Made by a program: the position numbers and the translations under genes. Below the pieces are notes generated by a model, which ran no database searches, had not been told where the DNA came from, and worked only from the letters and a program-made list of their open reading frames with translations. A stretch of DNA of 64,000 nucleotides from JAPPLB01 sp965218555 (lineage in GTDB: Bacteria > Acidobacteriota > Terriglobia > Bryobacterales > UBA6623). The stretch covers positions 1 to 64,000 of the forward strand of contig OZ244625.1 in assembly GCA_965218555.1 (NCBI GenBank), given 5' to 3'. Positions 1-8,199 of this stretch are shown here, piece by piece (position 1 is the first letter of the stretch; each line of letters opens with the position of its first letter).

Positions 1-2
1 CA

Positions 3-692
3 GAGACGCACCCGCATCTGCAAAACGTCGTCATGGCGGCGCTCAGCCAAGCGGTTCCCGAGAGGGCGGCGGCGGCCGAAGCCGGCACGGCGTGCAACTT
101 CCTGTTCGGCGGGGTGCACCCGGAAACGGGCGAATACTACACGAACTATCACTTTGACGGCGGCGGCTGGGGCGCGACGGCCCGTCACGACGGAAACTCG
201 GTAATGTGTCCTGTGAACGGAAATTGCCGCAACACGCCGGCGGAAGTCTTGGAGACGAAGTATCCCTTCTTGACACTGGAGTACAGCCTGCGGACCGACT
301 CGGGTGGAGACGGCAAGTTCCGCGGCGGGCTCGGCAGCAAGCGGGTGCTGCGGGTCATGGGTCCGGAGATCACTGTCAGCGCTCTACTCGACCGCACCCG
401 CACCCATCCGTGGGGACTCTTTGGAGCGGGACACGGCGCAGCAGGCGGGTTGCTGGTCAAGAAGAAAGGCGACGGTAAGTTCCGTACCTTCTCGGAAGTG
501 TATGGGACCGTGTCCGCGACGAAGTTCACGCGGATCGTCCTGAAGGAAGGTGATGAAGTCGCCATCCTGTCGCCAGGCGGGGGTGGCTATGGCGCCCCAA
601 GTGAGCGCACAGCCGAGCAGATCGAAGATGATGTCCGCCAGGGGCTGATCTCGGCCGCGGCGGCACAGACATCCTACGGATACGAAGGTTGA
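3..692 (+). CDS. Hydantoinase B / oxoprolinase family protein, C-terminal part
   Basis: This reading frame enters from the left edge and ends at a TGA, so only the last 229 or so codons of a gene that is usually above 500 codons are present. The family forms the B subunit of ATP-dependent hydantoinases, oxoprolinases and acetophenone/acetone-carboxylase-like enzymes. The C-terminal signature is visible: FDGGGWGATARHDG, a YPFLTLEYSLRTDSGG stretch, the GKFRGGLGSKR glycine loop and a terminal SPGGGGYGAP. Substrate cannot be told from this end. A 65-codon Cys-rich gene follows 22 bases later and is probably its operon partner. Confidence 0.9.
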   Translation, partial: ETHPHLQNVVMAALSQAVPERAAAAEAGTACNFLFGGVHPETGEYYTNYHFDGGGWGATARHDGNSVMCPVNGNCRNTPAEVLETKYPFLTLEYSLRTDSGGDGKFRGGLGSKRVLRVMGPEITVSALLDRTRTHPWGLFGAGHGAAGGLLVKKKGDGKFRTFSEVYGTVSATKFTRIVLKEGDEVAILSPGGGGYGAPSERTAEQIEDDVRQGLISAAAAQTSYGYEG

Positions 693-714
693 GAGCGTAG
701 TCTCGCGGAGAAGC

Positions 715-912
715 ATGGGGCACTGGATCGATAAGAACGTCGCCTGGTACGACCAGTCGATGACCTACTGCGCCTGCTGTGGCCTGGTGATCCCCAGCAG
801 CTATTGGGAAGCCGAGGTGAGGGGCGAGGCGCTCATCTTCTGCAAGCCCGACTGCGAGAGGCTCTACCGCGAGCACCGGCTTCTGGAGGCCGGCGAGAAC
901 GAGACGGCCTAG
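715..912 (+). CDS. Small Cys-rich (putative zinc-binding) protein downstream of hydantoinase B
   Basis: This 65-residue protein starts at an ATG preceded by CGGAG at a good distance. It has a CACC cluster near residues 19-22 and a CKPDC pair near residues 43-47, which together could hold one zinc ion, much like the small third subunits of acetone or acetophenone carboxylases. That functional link is an inference from position and cysteine pattern; no family was firmly recognised. Its TAG stop lies in a CTAG sequence into which an IS630 element has jumped, yet the stop is retained, because the target TA is duplicated and both the element and the right flank continue with G. Confidence 0.65.
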   Translation: MGHWIDKNVAWYDQSMTYCACCGLVIPSSYWEAEVRGEALIFCKPDCERLYREHRLLEAGENETA

Positions 913-1997
913 TGTACTATCCCGGAAATATATAAACAAAGTCGTTCGATCTTGGCGAGGATGGATTCGGCCGTGGCGGTCCAGACGAAGGGGCTGGTGT
1001 TGGCGTTGTAGTGTTCGACGAAGCGCTCAATGTTACGGACGAGAGCCTTGACGCTGGAGAAGGAACCACGGCGAATGGCCTTCTGGGTAATGATGCCGAA
1101 CCAGCGTTCGACTTGGTTGAGCCAGGAGGCATAGGTTGGGGTGAAATGAAGGTGGTAGCGAGGACGCCGGGCGAGCCAGGCACGAACTTTGGGATGTTTG
1201 TGGGTGGCATAGTTATCGACGATGAGATGGATGTCGAGGTTGCGCGGCACACTGCCGTCGATCTGACGCAGGAAAGCGAGGAACTCCTGATGGCGGTGTC
1301 GCGGTTTACAGCGTGTGATGACTTGCCCCGTGGCAACATCGAGAGCAGCGAACAGAGTGGTCGTACCGTGACGTTGGTAGTCGTGGGTGACGCCTTCGAG
1401 GTAGCCAAGGCCCATCGGGAGGAGGGGCTGAGTCCGCTGAAGAGCCTGGACCTGGGTCTTCTCATCGACCGAGAGCACCACGGCGTGGTCCGGGGGGTTG
1501 AGGTAGAGACCGACGATGTCGCGGACTTTCTCGACGAAGAACGGGTCGTTGGAAATCTTGAAATGCCGCTGGCGATGCGGCTGCACGCCGAACAGCTCGA
1601 ACCACCGCTGGACAGTACTCTTCGAGACTCCCGTGTGTTGGGCCATCGAACGCACGCTCCAGTGCGAACCATCCGGGGGGTCGGTTCCGAGGGCCGTGTT
1701 GATGACTTCGGCAACACGTTCATCGTCATGCCTGCGGGGGCGTCCGGGACGCAGTTCATCGTGGAGTCCGGAGACTCCCTGTTCACGATAGCGCTTGCGC
1801 CACTTGCCAACGGTCGTATTGGTGACACCGAGACGCCGGGCTACGGTCGAGCCGGGAACGCCTGCGGCGCAGGCGAGCACAATCTGGGCCCTCCGCACCA
1901 GACTATGCGGCAGCGTTCGGGAGCGGGCGAGGCTCCGCAGTTCCGTTTCCTCGCTTTCACGGAGAGTGATGGGAGCAACGGGGCGACCGCGTGGCAT
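909..1997 (-). CDS. IS630-family DDE transposase
   Basis: About 362 residues. An N-terminal helix-turn-helix region (SLVRRAQIVLACAAG, then TVARRLGVTNTTVGKWRKRY) is followed by the DDE catalytic core with SVDEKTQ, IVDNYATHKHP and WLNQVERWFG giving the three acidic residues. The frame is open to 2018, but the ATG at 1997 has GGAGG seven bases upstream and is preferred. The stop codon TAG is made from the target TA plus the neighbouring host C (complement G), so the element borrows its stop from the insertion site. The gene overlaps the host gene's stop by four bases on the other strand. Confidence 0.93.
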   Translation of the reverse strand: MPRGRPVAPITLRESEETELRSLARSRTLPHSLVRRAQIVLACAAGVPGSTVARRLGVTNTTVGKWRKRYREQGVSGLHDELRPGRPRRHDDERVAEVINTALGTDPPDGSHWSVRSMAQHTGVSKSTVQRWFELFGVQPHRQRHFKISNDPFFVEKVRDIVGLYLNPPDHAVVLSVDEKTQVQALQRTQPLLPMGLGYLEGVTHDYQRHGTTTLFAALDVATGQVITRCKPRHRHQEFLAFLRQIDGSVPRNLDIHLIVDNYATHKHPKVRAWLARRPRYHLHFTPTYASWLNQVERWFGIITQKAIRRGSFSSVKALVRNIERFVEHYNANTSPFVWTATAESILAKIERLCLYISGIVH

Positions 1998-2060
1998 GGG
2001 CATACCTCCAGAAACCAAAAGTTGCCCATTAATATATCATGTATTTCCGGGACGGTACAC
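912..2060. mobile_element. IS630-family insertion sequence, complete
   Basis: The element is 1149 bp and is bounded by TA dinucleotides at 910-911 and 2061-2062. Its ends are imperfect inverted repeats: GTGTACTATCCCGGAAATA on the left and, read inwards, GTGTACCGTCCCGGAAATA on the right. Joining the flanks restores CTAG, a known preferred target of IS630 itself. One transposase gene fills the element on the minus strand. With both ends and an intact transposase it looks functional. Confidence 0.93.
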
Positions 2061-2062
2061 TA

Positions 2063-2522
2063 GGTCGTTCGTCGGAGCAGATCGACCTGGGACGCCGTCC
2101 TTATCACTCAGCGCCAAGTAACCGCAGAAGCACGCCGCAACTTCCACGGGACTTGCAGCTCGTAGAAGGACTAGTCGCAATCATCACCACCATAGGCCAA
2201 GCGGGCTTGGGTTTGTTTCGCGTCCGTTCAGATTGGTCGAAGCCGGTTTTGGGAAACCCGTTGCAAACAGGCGGGTGGGTTCCGAGCCCGGTGAGCCGAC
2301 AGTAAACGGCAGGGCGACGAGCCGCCTGTGGCGGGGGATACGTATGAACGCGGCCAGACACGGACATTGAGGCCGGTGAGTGCTTCCACGGTTCGGTGGC
2401 AATGCTCAAAACAGGCTGACTCCTATGGCTCCCGGTGGCTAAAGCAGGGCTCTTCTGAGCGGTCAGGGTGAATCGCGCGGAACGAGCAGCCATCCGATAC
2501 GTCTGGTTATCATTAGCTACTC
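2063..2522 (+). other. 460-bp intergenic region with possible structured RNA
   Basis: No convincing coding frame is seen. The stretch holds several short stems on the plus strand: CCGCCTGTGGCGG near 2321-2333, a longer imperfect stem running from GAGTGCTTCCAC to GTGGCAATGCTC near 2377-2407, and GCTCTTCTGAGC near 2449-2460. None is followed by a T-run, so they do not look like simple terminators. The region could be a leader or a small RNA in front of the glycosidase gene. No known RNA family (RNase P, tmRNA, SRP, cobalamin or other riboswitch) was recognised. Confidence 0.3.
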
Positions 2523-4415
2523 ATGCGCCAAGCAACTTTCTTTCTCTCTTTACTGCTGTTCGCGACGAAGGCGTTCGCGATCGAGGTGTGCGAGAGCGTG
2601 CCGGTTTACGAACCTTGCGAGATTTCGCTGGCGCTGTCGGCGTCGGAGGTTGAGGCTCATCCGAATCCGTACGTTAGCGTGGAGTTGCGGGCGGAGTTTC
2701 GCTCGCCGAAAAAAGGGACGACGTATGTGATGCCGGCGTTTTGGGACGGCGGCGGGCAGTTCAGGTTGCGCTTTTCGCCGCTCGACGAGGGGCGCTGGGA
2801 CTTCCGGCTGATCTCGAATATCGACAGCCTCAACCGCAAGATGGGAAGCTTCAACGCGCTGCCGCCGCGCTCGCCCGGGTTCGTGCGCATCTTCAATTTC
2901 CGCTATTTCCGATACGACCAGCCTGAAACAGCCCACTTTTGGATGGGCGACACGTGCTACAAGTTCGCTACGATCCCCTGGGAAACGTTCCGCCGCCTGA
3001 TCGACATCCGGGCGGAGCAGAAGTTCAATCACCTGCGCGGGCTCGTCCTCGGCTTCGACGAGAGCGTGGAGAAGGTCCTTGCCGATCCCAACCGACCGTT
3101 GACGGAGTATTTCCGGGAAGTCGATCGGCGCGTGGCGTACATGAACAGCAGGGGCATCACATACGACCTGCTTCTCGCCGGCGGCCGGAACCAGTTGGCT
3201 GAGTTGTTGCCTGAGCGCAGGCAACGCGAGCGGTACGTGCGCTATCTCGTGGCGCGCTATGCGGCGATGAACATCACCTGGCAGGGGGTCCAGAAGTGGG
3301 AGGAATACGAGGACGGCGCCCGGCTGTTGCGAGAGATCAACGGCTACATCACGAAGATGGATCCCTACAAGCATCCGCGATCGACCCATGCGGTGACGAC
3401 GTCGGGAGCGTTATTCGAAGAGGGCTGGATGGATTTCGTCGTTCAGCAATCATCAAGCACGGACTTGGCAGCGGTGGAATACGAGATGTATCCGGTGCCG
3501 AACGTGAACGCAGGGTTCGGATACGAAGACAGTGGTGCTGGGAAATCACGCCGGAATCATGTAGATACGGCGGAGTTTCGGCGGCGGCTGTGGCGGGCCG
3601 CGATGAACGGGCAGTACGTAACGTATGGAAATACGGGGACTTATGGCGGGCAAGGGTTTGACGTAGATGCGCGCTTCGCCGATTCGCCGGGCGCGCGGCA
3701 GATGACGCATTTTTATGACTTCTTCACGCAGACCCGGTATTGGGATCTCGAGACCTATCCGAGGGTGGTGGGAGGACCGGCGATGTCGCTGGAGCTGACA
3801 CGGTTCCGCAGCGAATCGATGCAAGGCATCGAGTACATGGTCTATGTTGAGAAGCCCCGCCGGGTGGAACTACTCGTTGCGAAAGGGAAATACGACATCA
3901 GTTGGTTCAATCCGATTGAGGGCACATGGGTACATGAGAAAGACAAGCTCAAGGGCGAGCGGTTTATCGCCTCAGAACCGCCGGATCCCTCCCACGACTG
4001 GGTGCTCTACGTGCGGCGAGAGGGCAAAAAGCAGGGAATGAACAAATCGTACATCCTGGAGTCGCGCCGTCCGAAACCAAAGGAGATTGAGAGCACGCCG
4101 TCGGAAGTTCCGTTCGTGATCCAGCTCCCTGAGCCGGGGCCGCTTGTGGCGGGCGAGGAGTATGAGTTCAACGCGACGTTGACGAAAGGCACGCGCGCCG
4201 TGAAACGTACGCGCTGGGTCTGGGCAGCCGAGGCGCCGGGATCGAATAAGGGCTATCGTATCTTGGGCACTGGGCAGTTCGGGAAGTTTCGCATCCCTAC
4301 AGACTTCACAGACCGCTATCCGACGACGTTTCAGGTGAGACTGATCGGCGTGGACGGACTGCGGCGACTCTACGAATCGATTGGGACGTACAAGCTGCTC
4401 AGAATGAAACTGTGA
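2523..4415 (+). CDS. Exported apiosidase-like glycoside hydrolase (DUF5060/DUF4038)
   Basis: A 630-residue protein with a Sec signal peptide (MRQATFFLSLLLFATKAFA). Residues about 30-115 resemble the DUF5060 beta-sandwich, residues about 125-440 the DUF4038 TIM barrel (FWMGDTCYKFATIPW; RYLVARYAAMNITWQGVQKW), and the end carries a beta-rich collagen-binding-like region. Family members act on plant-type or complex glycans, with apiosidase activity known for some. The protein should act outside the cytoplasm. It stands alone, with no transporter or other glycan gene beside it, so the substrate stays open. The start is the first ATG and opens the signal peptide directly. Confidence 0.8.
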   Translation: MRQATFFLSLLLFATKAFAIEVCESVPVYEPCEISLALSASEVEAHPNPYVSVELRAEFRSPKKGTTYVMPAFWDGGGQFRLRFSPLDEGRWDFRLISNIDSLNRKMGSFNALPPRSPGFVRIFNFRYFRYDQPETAHFWMGDTCYKFATIPWETFRRLIDIRAEQKFNHLRGLVLGFDESVEKVLADPNRPLTEYFREVDRRVAYMNSRGITYDLLLAGGRNQLAELLPERRQRERYVRYLVARYAAMNITWQGVQKWEEYEDGARLLREINGYITKMDPYKHPRSTHAVTTSGALFEEGWMDFVVQQSSSTDLAAVEYEMYPVPNVNAGFGYEDSGAGKSRRNHVDTAEFRRRLWRAAMNGQYVTYGNTGTYGGQGFDVDARFADSPGARQMTHFYDFFTQTRYWDLETYPRVVGGPAMSLELTRFRSESMQGIEYMVYVEKPRRVELLVAKGKYDISWFNPIEGTWVHEKDKLKGERFIASEPPDPSHDWVLYVRREGKKQGMNKSYILESRRPKPKEIESTPSEVPFVIQLPEPGPLVAGEEYEFNATLTKGTRAVKRTRWVWAAEAPGSNKGYRILGTGQFGKFRIPTDFTDRYPTTFQVRLIGVDGLRRLYESIGTYKLLRMKL

Positions 4416-4474
4416 CGAAGGCGCCGAACGGCTGTACTGCGCTTGGTTCTCCTCTGACCAATTCCCTGCCCTGA

Positions 4475-5167
4475 ATGATTGTTCTCGCTTTGGACACGAC
4501 GAGCCGTCGGGGCGGTCTTGCCCTTCTGAAAAACGGAGAGATGGTGGAAGCTCGGTTCGTTGAGGCGCCAGACGGGTTCGCCGCGAAGCTTTATCCGGAG
4601 ATCCGTGAGCTGTTGGAACGGAACAATGTGTCGCTGGTGGAAGTCGACTGCTACGCGGCCACCTCGGGACCGGGCTCATTTACGGGGATTCGAATCGGTC
4701 TGACAGCTATCAAATCACTCGCGGAAGTAAATCGTAAGAAAGTTGTCGGTGTATCGAACCTGCGAGCGATGGCCGAGTTGGGCGAGGGACGCTTTCGCGC
4801 GCCGTTGATGGATGCTCGACGGGGCGAAGTCTACGCGGCGGTCTACGACGCTCGCGGAAATACGGTGGTCGACGAAGTCGTTACCCCGTGGTCCGAGTTC
4901 GTCGAGCTCGCAGGGCGGCGTGAAGTCACATTCCTCTCATGTGATGCCGGTCTGTTCACTGTGAATGGGGCAGCCCCTCTCCATGCCGCTCGGAGAAGCT
5001 CGTCAGGTTCGGCGAGGCATATGACCCTGGATATACCAATCGCGGCGGGGGTAGGCCACATCGCGGCACGCCTTATGGCCTCCGGCGTAGCGCTCGATCC
5101 GTTGGAACTCAACGCCAACTACGTGCGAAGACCGGACGCAGAGCTAAACTGGAGGCCTCCGCTGTAA
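4475..5167 (+). CDS. tsaB: tRNA threonylcarbamoyladenosine biosynthesis protein TsaB
   Basis: The 230-residue product has the ASKHA-type N terminus (MIVLALDTTSRRGGLALL) and the TsaB signature SGPGSFTGIRIGL near residue 65. TsaB has no catalytic site of its own; it dimerises with TsaD and, with TsaE and TsaC, makes the t6A modification at position 37 of ANN-decoding tRNAs in the cytoplasm. The length fits the family. It precedes the mre cluster by about 200 bases. The Shine-Dalgarno signal before its ATG is weak. Confidence 0.93.
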   Translation: MIVLALDTTSRRGGLALLKNGEMVEARFVEAPDGFAAKLYPEIRELLERNNVSLVEVDCYAATSGPGSFTGIRIGLTAIKSLAEVNRKKVVGVSNLRAMAELGEGRFRAPLMDARRGEVYAAVYDARGNTVVDEVVTPWSEFVELAGRREVTFLSCDAGLFTVNGAAPLHAARRSSSGSARHMTLDIPIAAGVGHIAARLMASGVALDPLELNANYVRRPDAELNWRPPL

Positions 5168-5372
5168 GGCTCCGGGGGAAAGAACCGTCGAAATGTTTCG
5201 TCTTCAACGGTTTCGAATTACACGGAGGCCGGCTTCCCGCTACACTGTTTAGGCGGTAGCCGCTGGTGAGGGCCGGGCTCCCTGTACCCATCTGTCCCTG
5301 GCCCGCGGAAAAAGAACAGTCGCGTCGGGCAGTAGCACAGCATCAACTGAAGAGAACGGAAGTGTCAACGCG

Positions 5373-6398
5373 ATGAAATTCAGATCCCTTTTGAGCCTTT
5401 TTTCGCGTGACTTGGCGATCGATTTGGGGACAGCCAACACGCTGGTCTTTGCCCGTGGCAAAGGCATCGTCGCAAATGAGCCTTCGATTGTCGCCATCAA
5501 CAAGTCAACGAACGATGTCGAAGCGGTGGGCAAAGAAGCCAAAGAGATGGTTGGAAGGACACCGGGAAACATTGTCGCGATCCGGCCGATGAAAGACGGC
5601 GTGATCGCGGACTTTCGCCACACCGAGAGGATGCTTTCGTACTTCATCCAGAAGTCGCACAACCGCAAGATGCTCGTGCATCCGCGTATCGTGATCGGCG
5701 TCCCGAGCGAAATTACGCCCGTGGAGAACCGTGCGGTGATAGATTCCGCTTACCGCGCTCATGCCAGTGAAGTACACTTGGTGGAGCAAGCGATGGTGGC
5801 GGCGATCGGCGCGGGTTTGCCGATAACGGAACCGTCGGGCAATATGGTCGTCGACATCGGCGGCGGCACGACGGACGTGGCTGTTATTTCCATGTCGGGG
5901 ATCGTGTATTCACGCTCTGTCCGTGTCGCCGGCAACGAAATGGATGAGGCAATCATCAGCTACCTCAAGCGGAAGTACAACCTGCTGATCGGTGAGAGGA
6001 CTGCGGAACAGATCAAGATCCAAGTTGGTTCTGCTGCCAAGCTCAATGAGTCGATCAGCAGGGAGGTCAAGGGCCGGCACCTGATTGAAGGCGTTCCGCG
6101 CGCGGTCATGGTGAACGACAGTGAGATCCGCGAGGCGCTTTCCGACTGCGTCGACACAATCGTGAACGCGATACGCGTCGCACTGGAAAGGACACCACCC
6201 GAACTGAGTGCGGATATCAGTGACTGTGGCATTGTGCTCACGGGTGGCGGCGCGCTGTTGCGGAACTTAGATGTGCGTATTCGCGAGGAGACGGGGTTGC
6301 CGGTTTCCATTGCCGAGGACCCTCTCGCGTCGGTGGTGTTGGGGACCGGCCGGATGCTTAGCGACTTCGGGCTGCTCGACCGTATCTCACTGGAATAA
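5373..6398 (+). CDS. mreB: Rod shape-determining protein MreB
   Basis: The 341-residue protein is the usual length for MreB, the bacterial actin that guides lateral wall synthesis. It shows the phosphate-1 loop DLGTANTLVFARGKG, the phosphate-2 loop DIGGGTTDVAVIS and the adenosine motif LTGGGALLRNL. The start ATG has GGAAG upstream. It opens a compact run of wall genes: mreC follows nine bases after its stop and mreD, mrdA and rodA then overlap one another, so the set is very likely co-transcribed. Confidence 0.97.
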   Translation: MKFRSLLSLFSRDLAIDLGTANTLVFARGKGIVANEPSIVAINKSTNDVEAVGKEAKEMVGRTPGNIVAIRPMKDGVIADFRHTERMLSYFIQKSHNRKMLVHPRIVIGVPSEITPVENRAVIDSAYRAHASEVHLVEQAMVAAIGAGLPITEPSGNMVVDIGGGTTDVAVISMSGIVYSRSVRVAGNEMDEAIISYLKRKYNLLIGERTAEQIKIQVGSAAKLNESISREVKGRHLIEGVPRAVMVNDSEIREALSDCVDTIVNAIRVALERTPPELSADISDCGIVLTGGGALLRNLDVRIREETGLPVSIAEDPLASVVLGTGRMLSDFGLLDRISLE

Positions 6399-6407
6399 GC
6401 CTGTGCC

Positions 6408-7670
6408 ATGAAGGAGTTCGTCGCACGCAATCGCAATGCCTCGCTTCTGGCGGCCTTGCTGTTTGTGCAGTTCGTTCTGCTGGGCTACCAGGTCAAGACA
6501 GGCGAGGATGTTCGCTTTTTCCGCATCTGGGCCAGTGCTCTGATCACTCCCATCGAACGAATCCTGAGCAACGGAGTGGGTATCTTCGATTCGTTTTGGA
6601 GTGAGTACGTCTGGCTGCAAGAAACACGAGAAGCGAATAAAGAACTCAAGGCGAAATACGAACGGTTGAAACTTGAGACACAACAGTTGCAGCGCGCGCT
6701 TGCCCGGTTTTCACGCGAGGAGGAGATACTCGCCTATCAGAAAGAAATTACATCCGAGACCTTGTTGGCGAGCGTGATTGGGATGGGTGTCAACCCGAAC
6801 GCGCGCGAGGTCATCGTTGACAAGGGCCGGCGCGCAGGGGTCAAGCCGGGCATGGCGGTCGTCACGGCGGACGGCGCCGTCGGCAAAGTTCAGGTGGCCC
6901 ATGGAACTTCTTCGCTTGTGCTGTTGATCAGTGACAGGGATTCGGGCATCGGTGTTTTGCTGAATAACTCGCGGGCTCGAGGGATTATAAAAGGGACAGG
7001 CGGACCGGAGTGCCGCCTCGAATATATCGACACCGAAGTGGAGGTCGCAGTCGGAGAGACGGTCTACACGTCGGGCGAGGATCGCGTCTTCCCCAAAGGG
7101 CTGCCTGTCGGCGAGGTCACACGTGTGGGAGCGGTCTCGGAATATCAGGAGATCCACATGCGGCCGTTCGCCGCGCTGAACCGCCTCGAGGAAGTGCTCG
7201 TGGTGACCGCAGGGGCGCATCAGAACTTACCGCGTTTCGAGACGCCCCAACTCCCGGAAGCGATGATGCCGATGCCGATGGCTGCATCGGATGCGCTGTC
7301 ATCAAGCGAACCGCTGGAGGGAATCGGACTAGCGGAGGAAACGCCGCAGACGGGGGCACCGGCCGAAACCGGGCCGGACAGGCTGATTCCGTCACGAACA
7401 GAGGCGGACGCACTCTTGGAGCGGTATCGGGCGCTTGGAGCCGCCCAACAGCATCGCTACGGCGAAGGAGACCTGGAAACGCCGCCTCCGGATTTCAATC
7501 TGTTCCGGACCGCTGCTTCGACGCCGGCGCCATCCCCAACAGCGAGTGAGCCGGCAGCTACCGCCGCCGCTCCCTCCCCACGGGCGACAGAGGCCCTGGC
7601 GGCGAGCCGGCCGGAACGGACATCGGACAACGGCGCAGGGAACGCGAATGGCGCGGACCGTAATCCCTAG
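6408..7670 (+). CDS. mreC: Rod shape-determining protein MreC with long Pro/Ala-rich tail
   Basis: A 420-residue MreC. One N-terminal membrane helix (LLAALLFVQFVLLGY) is followed by a coiled coil (residues about 65-105) and the two beta-barrels that bind PBP2 and MreD in the periplasm (residues about 115-275; VDKGRRAGVKPGMAVV, SGEDRVFPKGLPVGEV). The family is commonly 270-350 residues. Here the last 140 or so residues form a low-complexity tail rich in Ala, Pro, Glu and Thr. The end overlaps the start of mreD by 23 bases. Confidence 0.95.
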   Translation: MKEFVARNRNASLLAALLFVQFVLLGYQVKTGEDVRFFRIWASALITPIERILSNGVGIFDSFWSEYVWLQETREANKELKAKYERLKLETQQLQRALARFSREEEILAYQKEITSETLLASVIGMGVNPNAREVIVDKGRRAGVKPGMAVVTADGAVGKVQVAHGTSSLVLLISDRDSGIGVLLNNSRARGIIKGTGGPECRLEYIDTEVEVAVGETVYTSGEDRVFPKGLPVGEVTRVGAVSEYQEIHMRPFAALNRLEEVLVVTAGAHQNLPRFETPQLPEAMMPMPMAASDALSSSEPLEGIGLAEETPQTGAPAETGPDRLIPSRTEADALLERYRALGAAQQHRYGEGDLETPPPDFNLFRTAASTPAPSPTASEPAATAAAPSPRATEALAASRPERTSDNGAGNANGADRNP

Positions 7671-8199
7671 CAATATCCGTTCGCAGTCCATCGGCAGCAC
7701 CCCCTTACGCCGCCGGCCCCTGGAGAAGCTCGGGCCCGTCGGATCGGTCGGCGTCATCATCGTCTTTTTCGCCGCGCAAAGCTTCCTGCCCCGATACGTG
7801 AGCGGGGCGGGCGCTTTCGACCTGCCTCTGCTGATTACGGTGTATCTTGCTCTGACCGAAAGGAACGTACCACGCGGGATTTTCATCGGCGCTGCGATCG
7901 GTCTTGCACAGGACGCCCTTTCCCATGACCCGATTGGGGGGTTTGGTATTATCAAGACGGTCATCGGCTACTTGGCCGCCTCGATGAGTCGAGTCGTAGA
8001 GAGTGACTACCCCGGCGTCCGGGGTACCCTGGCGGCGCTCTTCTTCTTGATCCACCATTTGCTCTATTGGGTGATGCAAACGGTGCTATTGGGGACCAAC
8101 GTCTCTTTCGATTCCGCTCGTACATTGGTGATGTCAGCGGCCTATGCCGGACTGGCGATGCTGTTGTTTCCTTTGATCGACCGCCTCAAGAGAGCTTGA
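7648..8199 (+). CDS. mreD: Rod shape-determining protein MreD
   Basis: The 183-residue product is an integral membrane protein with about five hydrophobic helices (VGSVGVIIVFFAAQSFL; FDLPLLITVYLAL; GIFIGAAIGLAQDAL; TLAALFFLIHHLLYWVM; LVMSAAYAGLAMLLF) and the MreD-type G.A.GL.QD.LS segment. It links MreC to the wall synthases. The frame is open much further upstream inside mreC, but the ATG at 7648 has GGGA before it and gives a normal length. Its TGA overlaps the ATG of mrdA (ATGA), a sign of translational coupling. Confidence 0.9.
   Translation: MARTVIPSNIRSQSIGSTPLRRRPLEKLGPVGSVGVIIVFFAAQSFLPRYVSGAGAFDLPLLITVYLALTERNVPRGIFIGAAIGLAQDALSHDPIGGFGIIKTVIGYLAASMSRVVESDYPGVRGTLAALFFLIHHLLYWVMQTVLLGTNVSFDSARTLVMSAAYAGLAMLLFPLIDRLKRA

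Noticed and set aside
1011..2063. 350-residue plus-strand frame
   Set aside because: It is the antisense of the IS630 transposase, which has clear catalytic motifs on the minus strand.
7435..7647. N-terminal extension of MreD
   Set aside because: The frame is open there but lies in mreC, is Arg/Pro-rich and lacks helices; the ATG at 7648 has a ribosome site and gives the normal length.
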